From Hyphomicrobiales bacterium (GTDB lineage Bacteria > Pseudomonadota > Alphaproteobacteria > Rhizobiales > Rhodobiaceae): a DNA stretch of 64,000 bases. The notes beneath the pieces were generated by a model that made no database searches, was not told where the DNA came from, and saw only the letters and a program-made list of their open reading frames with translations. Made by a program: the position numbers and the translations under genes. Location of the stretch: assembly GCA_002869065.1 (NCBI GenBank), contig PKTR01000005.1, positions 186,001 through 250,000 on the forward strand, written 5' to 3'. The stretch's first letter is position 1, and every line of letters begins with the position of its first letter. Of this stretch, positions 35,355-42,214 are shown piece after piece.

Positions 35355-37936
35355 GCACCGCATCCGCCCCATCGCCTGCAGCAGGCCGACCGACGCTGGC
35401 CGTTGCCTCGCGCTTCGCCTTTCGCGAACTGCGCGGCGGGCTGAAGGGCTTCTACATCTTCCTTGCCTGCATCGCGCTCGGCGTCATGACGATTGCCGGC
35501 GTCGGCTCGCTGTCACGCGCGCTCACCGAAGGCATCGCCAGTGAAGGCCAGTCGATCCTCGGTGGCGATCTCGCCTTTGCCATCGTGCAGCGGCAGGTGA
35601 ACGATGACGAACGCCGCTTCCTGGAGACCGCCCGCAGCCTCAGCGAAGTGGCGACGTTGCGCGCCATGGGCCGCGTCGAGGAAAGCGCGACACAGACACT
35701 CGTCGAATTGAAGGCCGTCGACGCCACCTATCCGCTCTACGGCACGCTCGCGCTCGAAGACGGCGGCGATTTCCGCCCCCGGCTCGAGAAGACCGACGGC
35801 CTGTGGGGCGCGCTTGCCGAAGCAACCCTGCTTGCCCGCCTCGACCGCAAGGTCGGCGATACGATCTCGCTCGGCCGCACGTCAGTGCGCATCACCGGCG
35901 TGATCAAGAGCGAACCCGACCGGCTCAGCGGACGGGCGGTCTTTGGCCCGCGCCTGCTGATTTCCGAAAAAGCACTGCCCGACACCGGTCTGATCCGGCC
36001 CGGCAGCCTCGTCACCTGGGTTTACCGGGTTCGCCTCAACGACACCGGCATCGCCTCCAACGAGGCCATCGCCCGCTTCACCGAAAGCGCGAAAGCAGCC
36101 TTCCCCGAAGCCGGCTGGCGCATCCGCTCACGCACCGAGGCCGCCCCCGGCCTGACCCGCAACATCGCCCGCTTCGCCCAGTTCCTCACCCTCGTCGGCC
36201 TGACCGCCCTCGTTGTCGGCGGCGTCGGCGTCGCCAACGCAGTGCGCGCCCATCTCGACGGCCGCCGCGAGGTGATCGCGACCTATCGCTGCCTCGGCGC
36301 CACCGCCGGCTTCGTCTTCGCGGTCTATCTGATCCAGATCCTGACGCTTGCCGGCATCGGCATCGTCATCGGCCTGATCGCGGGCGCGGCAATCCCCTTC
36401 ATAGCGGGCGCCTTCCTGGCGCAGCTCCTGCCCTTTACGGCGGCGATCGGCGTCTATCCGCAGGAACTGGCGCTCGCCACCGTCTACGGCGTGCTGACCA
36501 CGCTTGCCTTCGCGCTCTGGCCGCTCGGCCATGCCGGCGAAGTGCCGCCGACCGCGCTGTTCCGCGACCGTGCCGGATCGAGCCGGCGCTGGCCGCGTGC
36601 ACCCTATATCGTCGCGACCGCCATCGCCGTCGCGGCCCTTGCGGCAATCGCCATCGTGCTCGCCGACGATCCGCGCATCGCCATCGTCTACACGATCGCC
36701 ACCGTCGCCATCTTCATCGTGCTGCGCGGTGTCGCCATTGCGATCATGGCGCTTGCCAGACGCCTGCCGCGCGCGCGCTCGACGGTTCTCCGGCTCGCCG
36801 TCGGCAACATCCACCGCAAGGGCGCGCTGACCCCGACGGTCGTGCTTTCACTCGGCCTTGGCCTTGCCCTTATCGTCACCCTGTCCCTGATCGACGGCAA
36901 CCTGCGCCACCAGATCACCTCGAACCTGCCGGAACAGGCGCCGAGCTTCTTCTTCCTCGACATCCAGAGCGCCGAAGTGCCGGCTTTCGAAGCCCTCATC
37001 GCCAAATCCGCGCCCGACGGCAAGCTCCAGCGCGTACCGATGCTGCGTGGCCGCATCACCGCCCTGCAGGGCGTGCCGGCCGACCAGTTGAAGGGAACGC
37101 CGGCGGCCGCATGGGTGCTGCGCGGCGACCGCGGCCTGACCTACTCCGCCGAGCTGCCCGCCAACAGCACGCTGGAAGCCGGTGAATGGTGGCCAAAGGA
37201 CTATTCCGGCCCGCCGCTCGTCTCCTTTGCCGCCGAACTCGCCGGCGAACTGGGTCTTTCCATCGGCGACACCGTCTCCGTCAACGTGCTCGGCCGCGAG
37301 ATCACCGCAAAGATCGCCAATCTGCGCGGCGTCGAATGGGAATCGCTCGCGATCAACTTCGTCATGGTGTTCTCGCCGAACACCTTTGCCGGCGCCCCCC
37401 ACCCGCATCTGGCCACCCTCACCTTCGCCGATGGCGGCAGCCCGGAGCGGGAAATAGCCGTGTTGAAAGACGTCGCAAAAGATTTCCCGACGGTGACCGC
37501 GATCCGCGTCAAGGACGCGCTCTCCACCATCAACGATCTGCTCTCGCAGCTTGCCATCGCCATTCGCGCCGCCGCCTCGATCACTCTGATCGCCAGCGTT
37601 CTGGTGCTCGGCGGCGCACTCGCCTCGAGCCACCGCCACCGCATTTACGACGCCGTCATCCTCAAGACGCTCGGCGCCACGCGCTCGACCCTCATTACGG
37701 CTTTCGGGCTCGAATATCTGCTGATCGGGCTCGCCACGGCACTGTTCGGCGTCTTCGCCGGCATCGCGGCAGCCTGGGCCGTCGTCGCCCGCGTCATGAA
37801 CCTGCCGTTCATCGTCCTGCCGGAAGTGGCGCTCGTCGCCGCGCTCGGTGCCATGACCCTGTCGCTGGTCTTCGGCCTGGTCGGAACATGGCGCGTTCTC
37901 GGCGAAAAACCGGCCCCGGCCCTGCGTAATCAGTAG
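35351..37936 (+). CDS. ybbP: FtsX-like permease, YbbP family
   Basis: An 861-residue membrane subunit partner of YbbA. One hydrophobic helix lies near residues 35-55 (FYIFLACIALGVMTIAGVGS), then a large periplasmic domain, a cluster of helices at about 270-480, a second soluble domain and three or four C-terminal helices (about 720-855). This double-FtsX layout is that of YbbP. The substrate is unknown in any organism I recall; an envelope or lipid role is inferred. It starts with GTG coupled to ybbA. The last base of its TAG stop is the first base of a dispersed repeat. Confidence 0.9.
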   Translation: MSTASAPSPAAGRPTLAVASRFAFRELRGGLKGFYIFLACIALGVMTIAGVGSLSRALTEGIASEGQSILGGDLAFAIVQRQVNDDERRFLETARSLSEVATLRAMGRVEESATQTLVELKAVDATYPLYGTLALEDGGDFRPRLEKTDGLWGALAEATLLARLDRKVGDTISLGRTSVRITGVIKSEPDRLSGRAVFGPRLLISEKALPDTGLIRPGSLVTWVYRVRLNDTGIASNEAIARFTESAKAAFPEAGWRIRSRTEAAPGLTRNIARFAQFLTLVGLTALVVGGVGVANAVRAHLDGRREVIATYRCLGATAGFVFAVYLIQILTLAGIGIVIGLIAGAAIPFIAGAFLAQLLPFTAAIGVYPQELALATVYGVLTTLAFALWPLGHAGEVPPTALFRDRAGSSRRWPRAPYIVATAIAVAALAAIAIVLADDPRIAIVYTIATVAIFIVLRGVAIAIMALARRLPRARSTVLRLAVGNIHRKGALTPTVVLSLGLGLALIVTLSLIDGNLRHQITSNLPEQAPSFFFLDIQSAEVPAFEALIAKSAPDGKLQRVPMLRGRITALQGVPADQLKGTPAAAWVLRGDRGLTYSAELPANSTLEAGEWWPKDYSGPPLVSFAAELAGELGLSIGDTVSVNVLGREITAKIANLRGVEWESLAINFVMVFSPNTFAGAPHPHLATLTFADGGSPEREIAVLKDVAKDFPTVTAIRVKDALSTINDLLSQLAIAIRAAASITLIASVLVLGGALASSHRHRIYDAVILKTLGATRSTLITAFGLEYLLIGLATALFGVFAGIAAAWAVVARVMNLPFIVLPEVALVAALGAMTLSLVFGLVGTWRVLGEKPAPALRNQ

Positions 37937-38033
37937 AGCATCGTGCAGCCAATTGTTCCAATTGGCGTCGACAAAGGTGCGGCAAAACAAGCCGATAGCC
38001 ATTTTGGCAATTCAGGCTGAATGTAAAATACTC
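37936..38033 (+). repeat. Two-hairpin dispersed element, copy C (complete)
   Basis: A 98-bp copy starting GAGCATCGTGCAG, with hairpin 1 as CCAATTG-TTC-CAATTGG (spacer inverted compared with copies A and B), the block GTCGACAAAGGTGCGGCAAA, and hairpin 2 (CATTTT...ATTCA-GGC-TGAAT...AAAATA). It begins within the TAG stop codon of ybbP and may serve as its transcript end. Confidence 0.85.
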
Positions 38034-38069
38034 CAGCCAGCCGGGGCGCCTCTGCCGAAAAACGTAAAC

Positions 38070-38205
38070 CGGCGGACACCATCACGCCGATTTTGATCCG
38101 CCGAAGTCTTGCTTCGGTCACGCCGACCACCCATATTCCTTGCAAGGCCCCGCGTGCAGTGCGTGCGCGGGACAGTGAGTTTTGAACCTGGAGAGGTTTG
38201 TCTAC
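38070..38205 (+). ncRNA. Putative ybhL-type structured leader RNA
   Basis: Three stems lie in the 5' region of the Bax-inhibitor-family gene: CGGCGGA/TCCGCCG (38070-38076 with 38097-38103), CCGAAG/CTTCGG (38101-38106 with 38112-38117) and CCCGCG/CGCGGG (38149-38154 with 38166-38171). The ybhL leader is a known conserved RNA motif upstream of ybhL homologues in alphaproteobacteria, which fits the position; the assignment rests on context and stems, not on a covariance search. Boundaries are approximate. Confidence 0.5.
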
Positions 38206-38988
38206 ATGACCAACAACCCGAATCCCTACGCGCGCTTCGGCACCCCTGTTGGCCGGGCTGGCGCGGCTGACATTGATGCTGGCCTGCGCTCCTACATGCT
38301 GCGCGTTTACAACTACATGGCCATCGGCCTGGCGATCACCGGCCTTGCCGCCATCGCCATCTTCAACATGGCGGTGACCAACGATCCGGCGGCGGCAGCC
38401 GCCCAGATCCGCGGCGGCACATATCTCACCAGCCTCGGCGTCGCGCTCTACACCAGCCCGCTGAAGTGGGTCGTCATTCTCGCCCCGCTCGCCATGGTGA
38501 TGTTCCTGTCGTTCCGCGTTCACAAGATGAGCGTCGGCGCAGCGCAGGCGACCTTCTGGGTCTACGCGGCCCTTGTCGGCCTGTCGCTATCGTCGATCTT
38601 CCTCGTCTACACCCACGGCTCGATTGCCCGCGTGTTCTTCATCACCGCGGCCTCCTTCGGTGCGCTCAGCCTGTTCGGCTACACCACCAAGAAGGACCTG
38701 TCGGCCTGGGGCTCGTTCCTGTTCATGGGCCTGATCGGCATCATCATCGCCTCGCTGGTGAACATCTTCCTCGCCTCCTCGGCGCTGCAGTTCGCCATCT
38801 CGGTGATCGGCGTGCTCGTCTTCGCCGGCCTGACGGCCTACGACACGCAGCAGATCAAGGAGATGTACTACGAGTATGACGACAGCACCGTCGCCGGCCG
38901 CAAGGCGGTCATGGGCGCGCTGCGTCTCTACCTCGACTTCATCAACCTGTTCATCATGCTGCTGCAGCTGTTCGGCAACCGCGAATAG
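38206..38988 (+). CDS. ybhL: Bax inhibitor-1/YccA (YbhL) family membrane protein
   Basis: A 260-residue inner-membrane protein with seven hydrophobic helices after a short Asn/Pro-rich N-terminus, typical of the BI-1/TMBIM family. The C-terminal LYLDFINLFIMLLQLFGNR is the family hallmark. Bacterial members are proposed to affect ion leak or protease FtsH; the precise role is unsettled. The ATG at 38206 follows GGAGAGG at good spacing. Upstream lies a structured leader, downstream a strong terminator, so it forms its own transcription unit. Confidence 0.93.
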   Translation: MTNNPNPYARFGTPVGRAGAADIDAGLRSYMLRVYNYMAIGLAITGLAAIAIFNMAVTNDPAAAAAQIRGGTYLTSLGVALYTSPLKWVVILAPLAMVMFLSFRVHKMSVGAAQATFWVYAALVGLSLSSIFLVYTHGSIARVFFITAASFGALSLFGYTTKKDLSAWGSFLFMGLIGIIIASLVNIFLASSALQFAISVIGVLVFAGLTAYDTQQIKEMYYEYDDSTVAGRKAVMGALRLYLDFINLFIMLLQLFGNRE

Positions 38989-39011
38989 TCGCCAGCCTCG
39001 ATCAAAACGAC

Positions 39012-39046
39012 AAAAGGGCGCGATTTTTCGCGCCCTTTTCTTTTCC
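39012..39046 (+). terminator. Rho-independent terminator of ybhL
   Basis: A perfect 12-bp stem AAAAGGGCGCGA/TCGCGCCCTTTT with a TTTT loop and T-rich tail, 23 bases after the stop. Confidence 0.94.
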
Positions 39047-39110
39047 GGCGTAGTATCCTGCGGAAGATACCTCCCCCGCGCCCAAGATCGTTTCTGCCGG
39101 AATATTCGCC

Positions 39111-39647
39111 ATGACCACCACTCCAACCCTGCGCGCAGCCACCAAGGCCGACATCCCCGCCATCACCGCCATCTATGGCGCCGAGGTCCGCAACGCCCGC
39201 GCCTCCTTCGAACTGGACCCGCCGAGCGAAGCCGAGATGCGCAGCCGCTGGAAGAGCCTCGTCGACGGCGGCTATCCCTATATCGTTGCCGAGATCGACG
39301 GCGAGGTCGCCGGCTTCGGCTATTGCGGGCCCTACCGGCTGCGCCCGGCCTATTACTGGACGGTCGAGGATTCGGTCTATGTCGACCCGCGCTTCCGCGG
39401 CCGCAGCCTCGGGCTGACGCTCCTCAGCGAAGTGATGAAGCTCGCCGAAGAGGCCGGCTTCCGCCAGGCCGTCGCGGTCATCGGCGATTCCGCCAACCAC
39501 GCCTCGGTCCGCCTGCACGCCCGCCTCGGCTTCCGCCCCGTCGGCACGCTGCAGAACGTCGGCTACAAGCACGAACGCTGGCTCGACACGGTTCTGATGC
39601 AAAAGACGCTTGGAGAAGGGGCGGAGACAGCGCCCAAGGGGAAGTAG
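39111..39647 (+). CDS. GNAT N-acetyltransferase, phosphinothricin-acetyltransferase-like
   Basis: A 178-residue acetyl-CoA-dependent N-acetyltransferase. Features of the Bar/Pat-like (MddA/YncA) group are visible: the ITAIYGAEVRNARASFE N-terminal helix, the ED-x-VYV strand (VEDSVYVDPRFRGRSLGLTL, which contains the CoA pyrophosphate loop RGRSLG), and SANHASVRLHARLGFRPVGT. The natural substrate of such homologues is often methionine sulfone or sulfoximine; that is family knowledge only. The next gene, on the opposite strand, ends 15 bases away and is of different base composition. Confidence 0.88.
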   Translation: MTTTPTLRAATKADIPAITAIYGAEVRNARASFELDPPSEAEMRSRWKSLVDGGYPYIVAEIDGEVAGFGYCGPYRLRPAYYWTVEDSVYVDPRFRGRSLGLTLLSEVMKLAEEAGFRQAVAVIGDSANHASVRLHARLGFRPVGTLQNVGYKHERWLDTVLMQKTLGEGAETAPKGK

Positions 39648-39662
39648 TCGAGAAATTGGTAA

Positions 39663-40874
39663 CTAGTCGAGAGCATTTGGAAGGCCGTTGCCAATAATCA
39701 AATTATCGTAATCTGGTGTCTCGCCGTCGATGCGCTTCAGCAATGCTGTCCTTACCGCACCTGTCACAATCTCAAATTTCTGATAGTCCCCATCCTTGAG
39801 ATTCAACGATCCACTGTGCACAGCCTCCGACCCCAAATCATACCAACGCTTCACCGCTTCAAAAATTTCCCGGCGATCCAAAATCTCTTCTGCTGCATAA
39901 AAAGCTGCCCGCAAAGACAATCGATATCTATATTCGCCCTCCTTAGAGCCATCCAAAAAAAGGGCTTCAAGGCACGTTCGAAGGTCGATCGCGCGCTGAA
40001 CCACGCCTGTTTCCGAAAGACAATCATTGAGCTTCGCCATGGGGATACGAAGTTTCTTGCGCCATTTTGTATTCAGCGCAGCGAATTTTTTGTAGCGCAA
40101 TTCCGCTCGTTGAGGATCAAATCCGATGATCGGGGAATCCAAATAGACGGGTGTTCTGCGGGAATGGAGAGCGTAGGTAATATTGTCGTTTGCGCGCGGA
40201 ACTTCATCCGCCTGAATGACAGCCGAAGCAGCTATCTGCAACCCTCGACGGGAGATGAGGGAAAGCAACGCTATACGATCCTCCAAGTGCTCGATCACAG
40301 GGAAATCATCGGCCGTGTGCCGGTTCGGCCATGCCGCAGCGTCTCGGATATGCCGATTGACAGAGAATTCCTGACAAACCAAGTAATCACTTACGCCGAA
40401 CAGTTCGGCGCTCTGTATCCAGTTGTCACGAATGGCTCGGACAGGGGCATGCATGCGATGGACTATCTTGATGTCATTGGCAAATGACGCGTTTTCATCG
40501 GAGCTTCCGCAATAAAGCCCCTCCACCAGAACGATGCGATACGCCCGGACCTTCTCGTTTTTTAAGTAGCGAAACACGTCGGCCATCGCGCCTTCCGGAT
40601 CCGTCTCGACAGCCCGGCGCACCACCCATCTAAATAGATCCATTCTAGTGAATGGAGCGCCAATCGAGGCAATGCCGTGTACGTGGTTCTCATCGAACTT
40701 CTGAAATCTGGGAATCTCGGAAAAATATTTCGATAGCCTCTCAAATCTCGGGTGCCGGTCAAACTCGAACCAATAACGAGCCGTCCCGTCTACATCACGC
40801 GCTTCCCGAGAGTTCAAGATCGCCATTCCAACGGTTGCATTTCTGAGTTCGGCAATCACCTCATCGGGTTCCAT
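39663..40874 (-). CDS. Accessory protein of unknown function with HEPN-like C-terminus
   Basis: A 403-residue protein I cannot name. The first ~280 residues form an undefined domain (MDLFRWVVRRAVETDPEGAM, CQEFSVNRHIRDAAAWPNRH are typical stretches). The last ~120 residues are helical: RTCLEALFLDGSKEGEYRYR, then AEEILDRREIFEAVKRWYDL ending GSEAVHSGSL. This resembles ApeA-type HEPN modules with an R/K-x4-6-H-like end. Codon use and base composition are clearly AT-richer than in the neighbours, pointing to horizontal transfer. The start at 40874 has a GAGGAAAG site. It lies next to REP-like doublets. A defence or nuclease role is only a hypothesis. Confidence 0.55.
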   Translation of the reverse strand: MEPDEVIAELRNATVGMAILNSREARDVDGTARYWFEFDRHPRFERLSKYFSEIPRFQKFDENHVHGIASIGAPFTRMDLFRWVVRRAVETDPEGAMADVFRYLKNEKVRAYRIVLVEGLYCGSSDENASFANDIKIVHRMHAPVRAIRDNWIQSAELFGVSDYLVCQEFSVNRHIRDAAAWPNRHTADDFPVIEHLEDRIALLSLISRRGLQIAASAVIQADEVPRANDNITYALHSRRTPVYLDSPIIGFDPQRAELRYKKFAALNTKWRKKLRIPMAKLNDCLSETGVVQRAIDLRTCLEALFLDGSKEGEYRYRLSLRAAFYAAEEILDRREIFEAVKRWYDLGSEAVHSGSLNLKDGDYQKFEIVTGAVRTALLKRIDGETPDYDNLIIGNGLPNALD

Positions 40875-41078
40875 CGGACACCACTTTCCTCGTTTCTTTG
40901 GATTCGCGACTCCTTTAGCGAAGCATATCGCCGAACCGGCCGAATGCGAGACACAAGCTCCCAGTACCACTCAACGGCCCTTCGCCCCCGTACGGTCGAC
41001 TACCTCCCGTTAGCGAGCGCAACCATCATTGCACCGGCCTTAGCCACCCATCCTCCGGTCCCATCCCCAACCTGCGTC

Positions 41079-41214
41079 ATCCTCCGGCTTGACCGGAGGA
41101 TCGCTCTCGGCACGCTCCGGCGGTGCGTTTCGAGCCGAACGGACACCCTCGCCGGTTCAAGAAACGCCGATGCATTGCGCATGGCGGACCGATCCTCCGG
41201 TCAAGCCGGAGGAT
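41079..41214. repeat. REP-like doublet in inverted orientation (REPIN-like), second copy
   Basis: Palindromes at 41079-41101 (loop CTTGA) and 41192-41214 (loop TCAAG), the second inverted, 90 bases apart. The arms ATCCTCCGG/CCGGAGGAT are identical to those of the doublet at 16513-16647, while the sequence between the palindromes differs. Confidence 0.85.
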
Positions 41215-41332
41215 GGCGCGTGCAAGAGGTCCCGGAAGTGCCAGATCAAGCCACGTCGGCGCGAAAACCCATTGCCGACCCTCCGCCAACCCGACATGTC
41301 CCCATCGTCCCTCTACCCCAGTGCACCCAAAA

Positions 41333-41360
41333 CAAAAAAACGGCCCCCAACGGAACCGCT
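41333..41360 (-). terminator. Terminator of the lolA-like gene
   Basis: Minus-strand stem CGGTTCC/GGGGCCG (two G-T pairs) around GTTG, followed by seven T residues, about 70 bases past the stop at 41430. Confidence 0.8.
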
Positions 41361-41429
41361 TTCGAGTGTTCTGCCCGCTCTAAACGCGCGCTGACGACCG
41401 TAAGTCGCCACCCTCACCGCTCCACGACC

Positions 41430-42098
41430 CTATTTCGTGCGGCCGCGGTCGAGCATGAAGTGGCGGTAGTTGATGCGGAACAGCTTGTCGCTCGCCGGCT
41501 TGCCGGTTTCCACATTGTAGATCGCGACGGAGGTGTCGCCCTGCGCATCGGTGACGGTCCACTGCTTCAGTTCGTGGGTGCGCCCGTCGAACATCAGCGT
41601 CAGCTTGCCGTCGCCAAAGGCGCTCTCTTCCTCGATGGTGATCGTGACGAGATCCGGCTCGACCACCACATTGGTGATCTTGGCGTCGGCGGTCAGGTCG
41701 ATGTGATCGGCGAGCAGAAAGCGCAGCGGCGTCTTGTTGAGCGGCCACACGTCCTGCGTCGCCAGCCGCGTGTCGACCACGGCGACCGACTCGCCGTCGG
41801 CGACGATCTGCATGCGCGCCGGCTTGGCATATTCGAACCGCACCTTGCCCGGGCGGGCGAGGTGGAAGGTGCCTTCGGTGCGCGAGCCGTTCGGCGCGAA
41901 CTGCACGAAGTCGCCCTGCATGGTGCGGATGCCGTTGAAGTAGTCGTTGATCTTGCCGAGAACTTCCTTCTGCTCCTCGTTGAGATTGGCCGCCGCCGGC
42001 TGCGCGCCGGCAAGGCTGACCGCCGCGGAGAAGGCGGCAACAACGAGCGCCATGGTCATCGGGCGCAGCAGGGAAAGAATGCGGGTGCGGGCGAACAT
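41430..42098 (-). CDS. lolA: LolA-like outer-membrane lipoprotein carrier protein
   Basis: A 222-residue periplasmic protein. A long signal peptide (about 1-37, ending AGAQPAAA) precedes a LolA-type half-barrel: IRTMQGDFVQFAPNGSRTEG, FHLARPGKVRFEYAKPA, ADGESVAVVDTRLATQDVWP and TPLRFLLADHIDL. LolA shuttles lipoproteins from LolCDE to the outer membrane; divergent alphaproteobacterial homologues such as this one are usually given that role. The start at 42098 has a GGAGA site; an earlier in-frame ATG at 42155 would only lengthen the N-terminus. It is downstream of ftsK on the same strand. Confidence 0.85.
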   Translation of the reverse strand: MFARTRILSLLRPMTMALVVAAFSAAVSLAGAQPAAANLNEEQKEVLGKINDYFNGIRTMQGDFVQFAPNGSRTEGTFHLARPGKVRFEYAKPARMQIVADGESVAVVDTRLATQDVWPLNKTPLRFLLADHIDLTADAKITNVVVEPDLVTITIEEESAFGDGKLTLMFDGRTHELKQWTVTDAQGDTSVAIYNVETGKPASDKLFRINYRHFMLDRGRTK

Positions 42099-42214
42099 GC
42101 GTCGTCTCCGTCTGGTCGTGTCTCTGGCGCGCGGCGCAAAGCGCACGCTGCTCATTTTCTCCCCGTCCTGTCGCACGCCTCTATGGCGAGTTTGCGACCG
42201 GCGGAGCCGATTTA

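Larger units (their letters stand above)
40875..41429. other. Gene-free stretch with repeats, upstream of the HEPN-like gene
   Basis: A 555-bp region holding the promoter side of the AT-richer gene, a REP-like doublet (41079-41214), a half-copy of the palindrome near 41048, and a terminator for the lolA-like gene. I see no credible coding sequence. Confidence 0.5.
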
